Assembly (NCBI GenBank): GCA_006503475.1
Contig: RSEH01000021.1
Location: 1-64,000, forward strand
Length of the DNA: 64,000 nucleotides
Reading direction: 5' to 3'
Origin: Stentor roeselii
Taxonomy: Eukaryota > Ciliophora > Heterotrichea > Heterotrichida > Stentoridae
In this document: piece after piece, positions 1 to 9,974 of the stretch
Numbering within the stretch: the first letter of the stretch is position 1
Layout: each line of letters begins with the position of its first letter
Made by a program: the position numbers and the translations under genes
The notes under the pieces: generated by a model
Databases searched by the model: none
Seen by the model: the letters and a program-made list of their open reading frames with translations, nothing else
Told to the model about the DNA's origin: nothing

Positions 1-89
1 CAAAAAACCTCAAAAAACCCCGGTCGAAAAAATTAGTTTATCTTCCATTTTCTTTTCTGAAATAAAAAGTATAGCAAATTCTATAATAA

Positions 90-998
90 ATTATTGGTAC
101 CTACTCTCAAGTATTCGAAAACAACATCTTCGCAATTCACAGTCACTCAAGCGGCGGATACCTCGACGGTCGCAACCCAGAGCATGTTGGTGGCCCGAAC
201 CTGTTTCTGACAGCTCGCGACCCATTCAATGACCATTACCTTCATTGGGAAATCATAAAACTGGAGAACAAAAACTACGCGATTCGAAGTGTATCAAGCG
301 GAGGGTACCTAGACGGAAGAAACCCCAGCGATTTGAACGGTCCAACAATCTACCCGACTAATCGTCCACCCGAACGCGACCACTACCTTCAATGGAAAAT
401 ACTTGACATGGGTGTGGACACCGTCGCTCTTGAAAGCGTGTCAAGTGGAGGTTTCATCGATGGAAGAAATCCTGAGCATGTTGGTGGACCCAATGTCTAC
501 TTGACTGCTCGACCTCCTCAGGGTGATAAATTCTTGCACTGGAGTTTGATTCCTATGGGTGGACGATACTCCATTCAAAGTGTCACTAGTGGAGGGTTTA
601 TTGATGGAAGAAACCCTGAGCATGTTGGAGGCCCTAATGTTTACTTGACCAACAGGAACCCTGTTGGAGACAACTATCTTCAGTGGTTCCTTATTCGACA
701 ACCCTCTGGTGTTTATGCGGTCAAAAGTATATCGAGTGGTGTATTTTTAGATGGAAGGAATCCTCAAGATGTCGGAGGACCGAACTTGTATCTGACTAAC
801 AGGAATCCTGCTGGAGATAAATACCTTCACTGGGTTGTTCTGAGAGTTGACGGACATTATGCTTTCAGAAATGTTTCTAGTGGTGGATTTTTGGACGGAA
901 GAAATCCTGAACATGTCGGAGGACCCAATATTTACTTGACTGATAGGAACCCTGTTGGCGACGGGTATCTGCAGTGGAGACTGGCTCATCAATATTAG
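90..998 (+). pseudogene. Six-repeat beta-trefoil-like protein, copy 1, full frame but no start codon
   Basis: The frame is open without interruption for 302 codons and matches the intact copy at 3575-4486 repeat for repeat, one residue shorter near the N-terminus. The position of the start ATG holds ATT, with an in-frame TAA directly before it at 87-89 and no ATG anywhere in bases 1-89. Six repeats of about 47 residues carry the core S-G-G-(Y/F)-(L/I)-D-G-R-N-P and end in (L/Q)-(H/Q)-W, as expected for two beta-trefoils of three repeats each. The next usable codon of ATG type is a TTG at 333, which would delete most of the first two repeats. It could be a recently silenced copy, or could be started from outside the window or at a non-ATG codon. 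The shared lesion with copy 2 suggests the start was lost before those two copies separated. Confidence 0.7.
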
Positions 999-1716
999 AT
1001 AAGACTAGTTAATTAGTTTAGAATCAGCAGAAACTTAGTTTTTTGGATAATTTTAATGATTCTAGAGTTTCTTAGAATTTTTATGAATACTTTGAAGATT
1101 TTTCTTTAATACTGATTGGTAGAAAGGGTATTAGGATTTATTTCATTGCAAGTTAGCCTTGATCAAGTTGAGATAGAGTGCTAAGCTGCCTGATTATATT
1201 TATCGAAAGAAAATTCTTTCTGATTTATTTCAACTATAAACATCATGAACCAAATACTAAGAATAGTCTAAATCCATATAATTTTATAAACATCCTTCAA
1301 TTAGAGCCAGCTGACTCCCTAAACTTTCTATTATTTATAATTCCGATTTCTTCAATCATTACGACTAAAAAATTCATATTTGGTATAACAAATTATTAAA
1401 AATCTAAAATTTCAATAAATAATGTCTCTTTTGTAGCCAAATAAGTAAAGTAAATTGATAGTTCTTCAAATTCGGCTTTTAAATACTCAAACAAGAGTAA
1501 AATCTTCAAATCCAAAAACTTCACCTTTCTAAAATTTTTTAAAACACTTAATATTCAATTTAATTTCAGTCGCCAAGATATTCAATCCGGTTTAGAAGCC
1601 TGATTCACCATCAACTATCAAAAACTTCAAAAAACCTCAAAAAACCCCGGTCGAAAAAATTAGTTTATCTTCCATTTTCTTTTCTGAAATCAAAAGTATA
1701 GCAAATTCTATAATAA
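999..1716. other. Spacer between copies 1 and 2
   Basis: No gene is supported. The first 130 bases resemble the 3' flank of copy 2. Bases about 1465-1620 resemble the upstream region of the intact copy (about 3340-3540). Bases 1628-1716 repeat bases 1-89 almost exactly at an offset of 1627 bp. The small frames here are AT-rich and have no plausible start context. Confidence 0.7.
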
Positions 1717-2623
1717 ATTATTGGTACCTACTCTCAAGTATTCGAAAACAACATCTTCGCAATTCACAGTCACTCAAGCGGCGGATACCTCGACGGGCGT
1801 AACCCTGAGCGTGTAAGGGCACTAACCTGTTCCTGATGGCTCGTGACCCATTCAATGACCATTTCCTTCACTGGGAAATCATAAAACTGGAGAACAAAAA
1901 CTACGCGATCCAAAGTATATCAAGCAGAGACTACCTTGACGGATGGGACAGTAGATTCTTGAATGATTCAACAATTCTCTTAACTGACCGTCCGCCCCAA
2001 AACGACCATACCTTCAATGGAAAATACTTGATATGGGTGTGGACACTGTCGCTATTGAAAGCGTGTCAAGTGGAGGTTTCATCGATGGAAGAAATCCTGA
2101 GCATGTTGGTGGACCCAATGTCTACTTGACTACTCGACCTCCTCAGGGTGATAAATTCTTGCACTGGAGTTTGATTCCTATGGGTGGACGATACTCCATT
2201 TAAAGTGTCTCAAGTGGAGGGTATATTGATGGAAGAAACCCTGAGCATGTTGGAGGCCCTAATGTTTACTTGACCAACAGGAACTTTGTTGGAGACAACT
2301 ATCTTCAGTGGTTCCTTATTCGACAACCCTCTGGTGCTTATGCGGTCAAAAGTATATCGAGTGGTGGTGGATTTTTAGATGGAAGAAATCCTGAACATGT
2401 TGGAGGACCAAACTTGTTTCTGACTAACAGGAATCCTGCTGGAGATAAATACCTTCACTGGATTGTTCTAAGAATTGACGGACATTATGCTTTCAAAAGT
2501 GTTTCTAGTGGTGAATTTGGACGGAAGAAACCCTGAACATGTTGGAGGACCCAATATTTACTTGACTAATAGGAACCCTGTTGGGATGGGTATTTGCAGT
2601 GGAGACTCGCTCATCAATATTAG
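1717..2623 (+). pseudogene. Six-repeat beta-trefoil-like protein, copy 2, multiply broken
   Basis: All six repeats can be followed, but the frame is destroyed. The start is ATT as in copy 1. There is a deletion and a TAA near 1815 in repeat 1, a 1-bp deletion near 2010 in repeat 2, and a CAA-to-TAA change near 2201 in repeat 3. An extra Gly codon is inserted near 2363, bases are lost near 2515 at the start of repeat 6, and another is lost near 2583. With this many independent lesions no full product is possible. It is flanked on the right by a broken fragment of the neighbouring CEP290-like gene, so the duplicated block included part of that gene. Confidence 0.92.
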
Positions 2624-2939
2624 AGTAGAAATACTTAATTAGTTTAGCATGAATGAAAACTTAGTGTTTTGGATAATTTTATTAATTTTTAGTTTCTTAG
2701 AATTTTATGAATACTTAGACAATTTATATAAAGTATTTTAATAGAAAGATTGTGATACATTCATTCCAAGTGAAACTTTATGAAATTACTATAAAATGCA
2801 AAGTTTACTCAATCGATACTTATAGATTGAGAAATTCCTGAGGAAATGTACGCGATCGAGTTACTTCTTGAATTATTTCACTGTATAATTTTATGTTAAT
2901 TTAACAAAAAATAATTAACTACTTAAAGATTATTAACTA

Positions 2940-3345
2940 AATCAAAATAAATCATAATTCAATCTAATCGATTTTCTAAATTAAATAAACAATCCTATAG
3001 TCCCAGAGAACTAATCCCTCTTCAAATTCTGCAAATAATTTTTAAGCCTAGAAAGTTCTTCATCTTTGGCCTTCATGATTTCCTCATATGGTCCATTTCT
3101 TCCTTAACCTATCATCAGAATGTGAAGACTATTCAATAATAAGTGGATAAGTGATTTTTTCCAACTCAGCCTTGTTATTATCCTTTTTTGATCGGCCGCC
3201 TTTTTGCCTTTAGAGTTTTAAGCACACCCTTCAAGTGCTGGGTTTCTTTGTCCCTCTGCTGAGGCAAAATTTAAAGTTCAGTGATTTTTAAATGGAGAGT
3301 CCTGTTGCGAGTGACAGCGACCTGAGCTTTTAATTCAAACATTCA
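2940..3345 (-). pseudogene. Broken copy of the CEP290-like gene 3' end
   Basis: Bases about 3001-3345 match about 4768-5112, the last roughly 115 codons of the large coiled-coil gene on the same strand, with many substitutions and indels. Non-coding flank from about 2940 also matches about 4690-4767. The alignment ends abruptly after the block that matches the G-T-G-A-C-A-G-C-G-A run near 5085. No upstream exon follows, so this is a truncated duplicate, not a gene. It shows that a unit of lectin-like gene plus neighbour tail was copied in tandem. Confidence 0.85.
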
Positions 3346-3574
3346 AAGCTCTTTCAATAAAAATTCAAGAGTAAAGTCTTACAATCTCAAATGCTTCACC
3401 TTCTAAAAATTCCCTAAAAACCCTGAAAAATTCAACCCAATCTAATTCTCCAGCCTATTAATCCACTCTACAATCCAACCCATTTTCAACGACTTAAACC
3501 CTAAAAATCCCACTTTCTAAAAAACTCTCAAATTCTATTTCCATCTGCAATAACCATAGAACAATCCATTAAAA
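3346..3574. promoter_or_regulatory. Upstream region of the intact beta-trefoil-like gene
   Basis: AT-rich upstream sequence, partly shared with the region before copy 2 (about 1465-1620). The start codon is preceded by a short A/T run (CCATTAAAA-ATG). No recognisable TATA box or other element stands out. Confidence 0.35.
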
Positions 3575-4486
3575 ATGATTGGTACCTACAACCCTCAAGT
3601 ATTCGAAGACAACATCTTCGCAATTCGAAGTCACTCAAGCGGTGGATACCTCGACGGTCGTAACCCAGAGCACGTAGGTGGGCCGAACTTATTCCTGACA
3701 GCTCGTGACCCATTCAATGACCATTACCTTCACTGGCAAATCATAAAACTGGAGAACCACAACTATGCGATCCGAAGTGTATCAAGCGGAGGGTACCTTG
3801 ACGGTCGAGACCACAGTCACTTGAACGGTCCAACAATTCACTTGACTGACCGTCGGCCTGAGCACGACCACTTCCTTCAATGGAAAATACTCGACCTGGG
3901 TCTTGACACCGTCGCTCTTGAGAGCGTATCAAGCGGAGGGTTCATCGATGGACGAAACCCTGAACATGTCAATGGACCGAATGTCTTTTTGACTGCTCGA
4001 CCTCCTCAAGGAGATAAGTACTTGCATTGGAGTCTTGTTCCCATGGGTGGACGATATGCTATTCAAAGTGTCACTAGTGGAGGGTATATTGATGGAAGAA
4101 ACCCTGAACATGTTGGAGGACCTCATGTTTACTTAACCAATAGAAACCCTCATGGAGATAATTATCTTCAGTGGTGGCTTATTAGGCAACCTTGTGGAGC
4201 TTATGCTGTCAAAAGTGTCTCGAGTCATGGGTTTTTAGATGGAAGGAACCCGGAACATGCTGGAGGACCGAACTTGCATCTTACTAATAGAAATCCTGCT
4301 GGAGATAAGTATCTCCATTGGCATGTTAAGAGAGTTGATGGACATTATGCTTTCGAAAGTGTCTCTAGTGGAGCGTATTTGGATGGAAGAAACCCTGAAC
4401 ATGTCGGAGGACCTAATATTTACTTGACTATCAGGAACCCTGTTGGAGATGGGTACCTGCAGTGGAGACTCACTCATCACTTTTAG
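3575..4486 (+). CDS. Six-repeat beta-trefoil-like (lectin-type) protein, intact copy
   Basis: The 303-residue protein consists almost wholly of six repeats of about 47 residues. Each has a core S-G-G-Y-L-D-G-R-N-P-E-H-V-G-G-P, then L-T-x-R-(N/D)-P-x-x-D-x-Y-L-(Q/H)-W, then an A-(I/V)-x-S-V strand. Repeats start near residues 22, 70, 118, 165, 212 and 258. The first 20 residues complete the truncated last repeat, so the chain closes as two three-fold beta-trefoils. Repeated Asp, Arg and Trp at fixed positions suggest six ligand sites, as in sugar- or actin-binding trefoils; the ligand is unknown. There is no signal peptide or membrane segment, so a cytosolic role is likely. It is the only one of three tandem copies with an ATG and a complete frame. 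The fold is my inference from repeat length and number. Confidence 0.8.
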   Translation: MIGTYNPQVFEDNIFAIRSHSSGGYLDGRNPEHVGGPNLFLTARDPFNDHYLHWQIIKLENHNYAIRSVSSGGYLDGRDHSHLNGPTIHLTDRRPEHDHFLQWKILDLGLDTVALESVSSGGFIDGRNPEHVNGPNVFLTARPPQGDKYLHWSLVPMGGRYAIQSVTSGGYIDGRNPEHVGGPHVYLTNRNPHGDNYLQWWLIRQPCGAYAVKSVSSHGFLDGRNPEHAGGPNLHLTNRNPAGDKYLHWHVKRVDGHYAFESVSSGAYLDGRNPEHVGGPNIYLTIRNPVGDGYLQWRLTHHF

Positions 4487-4765
4487 TGAAGAAGTAGTTA
4501 ATTAGTTTAGCATCAAAAGGAACTTATCTTCTTTGAAAATTTATTGATTTCTTTGAATTTACTTATAATTTATAGAATGTTAGTTTACCTATTTATATTA
4601 TAGTAATATTATCTTAAGAATACATGAAAAACCATATACTTTTAATTATTTAACTATTCAATTTTCCAAAATTTGATAAATCCTGAATATCTACTCTAAC
4701 CAATCAGCAAATCCAATTCAATCACCTAAAAATCATCTAAATTAAACAAAAAATCCTAACCCCTC

Positions 4766-7700
4766 CTAAGTCCCAGACAACAAATCCCTCTTCAAATTCT
4801 GCAAAGCATTTTTCAGTCTAGCAAGTTCCTCATCCTTCGCCTTCATCATTTTCCTCATATGATCCATTTCCTTCCTGAACTTATCATCAGAATGTTTCGA
4901 CCTTTCAATATTAAGTTCATAAGCAATTTTTTCCAATTCATTCCTAAGTTCCTTAATCCTTTTCTCATTCCCCGCTTTATTTCCTTCAGAGTTTTTAAGC
5001 AATCCTTTCAAGTTCTCAATTTCTTTATCCCTCTGTTGAAGTAAACTTTCAAGTTCCGGATTTTTTACATGAACAGTCCTGGTGCGAGTGACAGCGACAT
5101 CAGTTTTGAACTCTTTGACCCCATCTTGAAGTTTTGCTCTTTCATTGCCCCAAAGAAGTTTTTCTTTACTAAATTCTTGTTGCATGATGAGTATTTTTCT
5201 CTTAAGTTCCTCGATAAGTTCTTCTTTTCGTGAAAGTTCATTGTTTTTATTTTCAAGCATTTCGTTTATAGTCTTTATGTTCTTGCTTGCGATTTGAGCC
5301 AATTGAGAGTTTCGAGTGTCTTGGTCTGGAAGACGGAAATCTTGTGACTCGCGAACTGGAGCCTCTTGTCTTGATTCGGTTCGGATTTTTGTTAGTTGCT
5401 CGATTTGCTCGTTTTTTATTTGAAGAGTGTTTTCTGCTTGTCGTAATTGCTCTTGGAGAAGTTTTAAGTCTTCTTCTCGCTTTTTTAACTCGGCTGCTGG
5501 GAACTTTGGAATGTCTTGGTTTATCTGGAATTTTGGGTTTAGAAGCATTTTTTGTCTTTCGTCGTCTTTTTTACGCCAGATTTCTTCCTTTTTAGCCATC
5601 ATTGTCTCCATTTTTGCTACTTCTTGCTCTAAGGCTCGGATGTTGTCTTGGTCTTGAAGTCTTAGTCTTGAGAGGTATTCTTCTTTTTCTTTTGACTGGG
5701 CAGCTTCTCTCTTCGACTTAAGTTCAGCAAGTCTCAATCCACTCATCCTCTCCGCCATTTCCACAAGTTTATCCGACAACTCATCCGAACTTCCATTTTT
5801 AATCAATCCAAAAATTTCCTCCGCACTTTTTTTCATAATTTTCGCTTCCTCAACCTTTCCTTCAATTCTCATCAATTCACTTCTCAACTTCCTATTAAAA
5901 TCCTCTAATTCCGATTTCTTTTCTCCATATTCCCTAATCTGTGCCATAAGTTCATTAGCTCTTTCCATAGAAATATTATGATCCGCCATAAGTTTCAATT
6001 CTTTTACCCTAAATTCATAAGCAGCGATTTTTTCAGTCAAGACAGTTTGAAGATCATTAATAATTTTTTCATTGTCCATTACAAGACTTTCCAGTTTAAA
6101 ATTTTCATTCCTAAGTACTCTTGTTTCATTTTGAATACAGTCAAACTTTCTATTCGCCGAAGCTTCTGCCCACCTCGAAATCATTACCTGATGATAAAGT
6201 TTTCCTAATGTTGCCGCTTCTTGACTTTCAGCTTGAAGTTCACGAATCGCAATTTGAAAATTTTCAATCTCGTCCTTTCGTCGTTCAATCGTCAAGCGTA
6301 AGGCTCGAACATGATCAGAAGAGACTCCAACAAGAGCTTTATAAGTATTCATAGCGGCTCTGGCTTCTGCAAGTTCTTTTTGAAGTTTTTCATTATTTTG
6401 TTTAAGGTTTTCACCTTCTGCCTTCGATATGCAGTTTACAAGTTTGACTCGAATTTCAGCTTCTTCTTCTCGAACTAGTTGATATTTTCGTAAAAGTTCT
6501 AAGTTTTGAAGCTCGAGCATTGAAATTCGTTTTTCACTTTCTGAGAGGTTTGATTCTAATGATTTCATTCTGGACTGATAACGATCTGCCTTTAGTTGAG
6601 CTGCTTGTTCTCGAGCTTCTAATAAAGCTTGACGGTTTTTGTCTTTGCTGAAGGAAGTGGTGTCGATTCGGGAGGCTCGGTTTGCTTCTTCGATTATTGC
6701 TTGGGTTTCTGCTTCACGGTTTGAGGAACGGAATTGGGAGACGAATTCAACGTAGGATATGAAACCGTCACGGTCCGAGTTCATTGAATTCCAGAGTTCG
6801 TCGGTTTGGTCTTTGGTTAGACTTACACCCATTTCTCTGAACACATCAATAAATTCACTCTTACTAATCCTTCCATCATGATTTTTATCAAAAGATGCAA
6901 AAGCCTCACTAAGATCAAGTCCATAAGTCTTTACCGCATTATTAATCTTGTTAAACAATTCATCCTTCCAATTCAATTTAAACCCTTTAGTCTGATCCTT
7001 AATCTCCAATTCCCTTTCAAAAACCCTTCTAAACTCATTCATTTCAATAGCTCCATCCCGATTACTATCAATAAGTTTCATGATTTTCTGAATATCACTC
7101 GCAGACAACCCAAGTCCAAAGTTATTAAAAGAATCCATCAAATCCTGTCGATTAATAACTCCATCACTATCCCTATCAAAAATCTGAAAAACTTCATCAA
7201 GTGAATACCCAAGTTTCTTAATATTTTCATAAACCGAATTAAGAATCTGTTGCTCTTCACTGACACAATTCGCTCCATAAACCTGTAACTTCTTAATAAA
7301 CTCTTTATATTTAATCCCTCCGTCATTATCAGTATCAACAGATCGAATAACTGAGTCAAGTTCAGCTCCATTCAATTTAATTCCCATATTATTCAAAGCA
7401 GACCTGAACTCATCTCTACTGATCCTTCCATCCTTATTCTTATCAAACAATCCAAAAGCAGTCTCAGCACTAATAAGTCTTGCTTTGAGTAATTCAACGA
7501 TTTTCCTAAACACGGCCCTTTCAAGTTTAAAAAGCGGGTCCAAGTCTTCCAACCTGCGACTGACAAGGTCAAGTTCAGACTCGAGTTCAATTTTAAGGTC
7601 ATCTTGTTTTCTAAGTTTTTCACCAAGTTCATAATTTTCCCTGTCAGCATTTTCTAGTTTCGATATTCTTGAGTAAAGTTGAGCTTCTCTATAAACCCAC

Positions 7701-9451
7701 TCCGCTTGTTTTTCTCGTAATAAGTCAAGATGGAACTCGAGTTGTTCGTACTTGTCAATAGAAATCGAGTTTCTCAATTGTTTAAATAAGAACTTTAACT
7801 GATACGTGGCAGAAACTCGCCATTCTTTAAGTTTTCCCATCGTTCTTTGAACGATCACGTCTTTTTCAGCGTGTTCAGCTTCGAAGGAATGATAAGCTTG
7901 TCGTAAGTCTTTTTCTTCACTAAGAAGACACTCGTATTTTCGTGATAATCTTAAAAGGTTCACTTCAAGTAAAGCGATTCTTGTTGTTTGTTCAACAAGT
8001 TTTGACCTTTCTTGTGAAGAGTTACTTGATTGAATAGTTTTTGCCATGTCTTGATAAACAGCGACTTGTGCACGGGCTTCGCGAAGCTCTTGCAAGGCTT
8101 GTTCGTAGTTTTCTTCGAAGTGCTTTCGGTCTTCCTGCCATTTTAAAAGTTCTTTTGAGTAGTCTTTGTAAAGCTCTTGTTGAACTAGAAGAACTTCTCT
8201 TAGCTTGTTTCGGAACTCGTCTAGTTCCATGCTCGTCATTTTGTCTTCTTCGTCGCGACGAGTTATTAGTTCGAGAAGTTCGATTATTTGTAATTGCATC
8301 GCTGACATGTCACGCTTTGAGTCACCCGTCCAGATCTCGGGAATTGGAACTTTTGAACTGAAACGATAGGAAAAACCTTCTTTGAAGTCACCTTCAGAGT
8401 CTTGGATTGGAACTGGAGGTAAGGATAAAGCGTGTCTTTGGATTGTGTTTTTTTCTTCTGAGGTTGGAGCGGCTCCTGTGAAAAGCTTCATTAGGAGCTC
8501 TTTTAGTTCTCGGTTTTCTTTACGGATCTCTTCTAGGATCTCGTCGCTTACTCCAGCCTCCACTTTCCTTCCAAACGAATTCGCTTCAAGTATCTGAATC
8601 TGCGCTTTCAACCTTTCAACTTCCAGCATAAGTTCCTTAGTCTTATCACTGACAGGTATCTCAATTCTTCCCTCCCTTAAATTCAGCGCAAACTCATCAA
8701 CAAGTTTCATCTGTTCAGCAGTAAGTTGATGAAACCTGAGTCCTTTTTCCCCATACAAAGTGCTTAAATTTCTGATCTTATACCTGAGTTGAGTCCTTTC
8801 CTTTTCCAACTCTTCAACTTCCTCTTCAAGTCTAGTAATCCTTCCGCGATACTCCTCAATTTTCTGTTTCTCAACCAATCGAATTTCATTCAAATCAAAT
8901 CCATAATTCTCAGGAACTCCAGCCATTTCCCTCAAAACTCTATTTTCCGCTAAAATATCTTCCATCTGCTTACTAAGACTGGTCCAATGATGATTAGCGG
9001 TTTCCAATTCTTTTCTAAGAGCTTCATTCAAATTCCTATCCTTCTGAAAGTCTTTCATACTTTCAGTCATTCCTGAATGTTCCGCGATTTCCTTCAACTT
9101 ACTCGTCAAAAATGAGATCTCCGCATTTTTATCATCTAAAACTTTTCGATCAACAAGTAAACTTTCCCTTTCACGTTTTAAAGACTCATTACTTTGTGTA
9201 AGGTCATCCACAAGTTTTCGAAATCTTTCTTTTTCAGAGTCAATCGCAGTTTTCACTCGACTCATCACAGTCTGCTCCATGTTTTCCTTCGTGGCTTGAA
9301 ATTGCCGGTCAGCCTCCCTGACCCTGTCCTGCTGAAGTTCAAGGTCCAAGATTCTATCATCACGATCTTTAAGTTCCTGTTCAAGTTTAACAATTTGACG
9401 TCTTCTAAACTCAAGTTCTCTCGTAAGTTCAAACATTTCTCTTTGTGACAT
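4766..9451 (-). CDS. CEP290: CEP290-like coiled-coil protein with six central EF-hands
   Basis: A 1561-residue protein that is almost all coiled coil (about 1-650 and 905-1561), with six EF-hand loops between about residues 665 and 905: D-K-N-K-D-G, D-T-D-N-D-G, D-R-D-S-D-G, D-S-N-R-D-G, D-K-N-H-D-G and N-S-D-R-D-G. All but the last keep Asp at the first loop position. The arms resemble the ciliary transition-zone protein CEP290: a stretch with L-Y-K-(D/E)-Y before the EF block, A-T-L-G-K-L at about 1083, and a segment around R-L-A-E-L-K near 1250. CEP290 links ciliary membrane to microtubules at the transition zone. Human CEP290 is about 2480 residues and has no EF-hands, so this form is shorter with a calcium module. 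A generic EF-hand coiled-coil protein is the alternative. The stop is TAG; a broken copy of its 3' end lies at 3001-3345. Confidence 0.6.
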   Translation of the reverse strand: MSQREMFELTRELEFRRRQIVKLEQELKDRDDRILDLELQQDRVREADRQFQATKENMEQTVMSRVKTAIDSEKERFRKLVDDLTQSNESLKRERESLLVDRKVLDDKNAEISFLTSKLKEIAEHSGMTESMKDFQKDRNLNEALRKELETANHHWTSLSKQMEDILAENRVLREMAGVPENYGFDLNEIRLVEKQKIEEYRGRITRLEEEVEELEKERTQLRYKIRNLSTLYGEKGLRFHQLTAEQMKLVDEFALNLREGRIEIPVSDKTKELMLEVERLKAQIQILEANSFGRKVEAGVSDEILEEIRKENRELKELLMKLFTGAAPTSEEKNTIQRHALSLPPVPIQDSEGDFKEGFSYRFSSKVPIPEIWTGDSKRDMSAMQLQIIELLELITRRDEEDKMTSMELDEFRNKLREVLLVQQELYKDYSKELLKWQEDRKHFEENYEQALQELREARAQVAVYQDMAKTIQSSNSSQERSKLVEQTTRIALLEVNLLRLSRKYECLLSEEKDLRQAYHSFEAEHAEKDVIVQRTMGKLKEWRVSATYQLKFLFKQLRNSISIDKYEQLEFHLDLLREKQAEWVYREAQLYSRISKLENADRENYELGEKLRKQDDLKIELESELDLVSRRLEDLDPLFKLERAVFRKIVELLKARLISAETAFGLFDKNKDGRISRDEFRSALNNMGIKLNGAELDSVIRSVDTDNDGGIKYKEFIKKLQVYGANCVSEEQQILNSVYENIKKLGYSLDEVFQIFDRDSDGVINRQDLMDSFNNFGLGLSASDIQKIMKLIDSNRDGAIEMNEFRRVFERELEIKDQTKGFKLNWKDELFNKINNAVKTYGLDLSEAFASFDKNHDGRISKSEFIDVFREMGVSLTKDQTDELWNSMNSDRDGFISYVEFVSQFRSSNREAETQAIIEEANRASRIDTTSFSKDKNRQALLEAREQAAQLKADRYQSRMKSLESNLSESEKRISMLELQNLELLRKYQLVREEEAEIRVKLVNCISKAEGENLKQNNEKLQKELAEARAAMNTYKALVGVSSDHVRALRLTIERRKDEIENFQIAIRELQAESQEAATLGKLYHQVMISRWAEASANRKFDCIQNETRVLRNENFKLESLVMDNEKIINDLQTVLTEKIAAYEFRVKELKLMADHNISMERANELMAQIREYGEKKSELEDFNRKLRSELMRIEGKVEEAKIMKKSAEEIFGLIKNGSSDELSDKLVEMAERMSGLRLAELKSKREAAQSKEKEEYLSRLRLQDQDNIRALEQEVAKMETMMAKKEEIWRKKDDERQKMLLNPKFQINQDIPKFPAAELKKREEDLKLLQEQLRQAENTLQIKNEQIEQLTKIRTESRQEAPVRESQDFRLPDQDTRNSQLAQIASKNIKTINEMLENKNNELSRKEELIEELKRKILIMQQEFSKEKLLWGNERAKLQDGVKEFKTDVAVTRTRTVHVKNPELESLLQQRDKEIENLKGLLKNSEGNKAGNEKRIKELRNELEKIAYELNIERSKHSDDKFRKEMDHMRKMMKAKDEELARLKNALQNLKRDLLSGT

Positions 9452-9494
9452 TTATGAAGGAGTCTAACTAGTTAATAAGTATTTTACCAGCTTT

Positions 9495-9974
9495 CTAAGA
9501 AGAGAGATAACTTCGCAGGGAGGACGGGTTAAGACTTCGAAGCTGTTGCTCGAAGCCCATGTTCGGAGTTGCGCATGCTCTGCCTTGACGTACTTTAGCA
9601 AGGGAGGAGTCGAAGTCAAGGTTGTACTTTGCCATGAAGTAAGCTACGGCTATTGAGGAACTTCTGGAAATTCCTGCAGCGCAGTGAATTAAAACTTTTT
9701 TACCGGATCTTAACTCTTTGTCTATGAATTTTAAAGCTTCTGGAATGTATTGCTTGATGTTCGCACTTGGCATGTCGTCGATGTCGATCGTGTGATAGGT
9801 TATTCCTGAGTGACGACCGAAATGAGAACCGCTTGATAATGCACTTACTAGACTTGTGATTCCGTGTTGGTTTAGCAGGGATAAGTTACTTGAGGCGGAT
9901 AGACCTCCGAGGAACAGGTTGTCGTCGATCTGGTGCATTGGGACTAGATAAGACCTCATGAATGCGGAGTCCAT
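9495..9974 (-). CDS. Dual-specificity protein phosphatase
   Basis: A compact 159-residue DUSP catalytic domain without extensions. The signature H-C-A-A-G-I-S-R-S lies at residues 97-105, giving catalytic Cys98 and phosphate-binding Arg104. A D-I-D-D-M segment near 65-69 supplies the likely general acid. The N-terminal I-D-D-N-L-F-L-G-G motif and the A-Y-F-M helix after the P-loop fit the family. It removes phosphate from Tyr and Ser/Thr, commonly in MAP kinases; the substrate cannot be told from sequence. The start ATG follows an A/T run (CTAATAA-ATG). It is on the same strand as the CEP290-like gene, 43 bp before its start. No MAPK docking domain is visible, so it is closest to the small atypical DUSPs. 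Confidence 0.9.
   Translation of the reverse strand: MDSAFMRSYLVPMHQIDDNLFLGGLSASSNLSLLNQHGITSLVSALSSGSHFGRHSGITYHTIDIDDMPSANIKQYIPEALKFIDKELRSGKKVLIHCAAGISRSSSIAVAYFMAKYNLDFDSSLAKVRQGRACATPNMGFEQQLRSLNPSSLRSYLSS

Larger units (their letters stand above)
1..2750 (+). repeat. Direct tandem segmental duplication, offset 1627 bp
   Basis: Bases 1 onward and 1628 onward are nearly identical through the upstream region and the first 60 codons. They then differ by substitutions and small indels up to the 3' flank (about 1120 and 2750). The unit holds one beta-trefoil-like gene plus its upstream sequence. Shared derived changes (ATT for ATG, and the codons for N-P-Q shortened to S-Q) show that copies 1 and 2 are closer to each other than to the copy at 3575. 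Confidence 0.8.
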
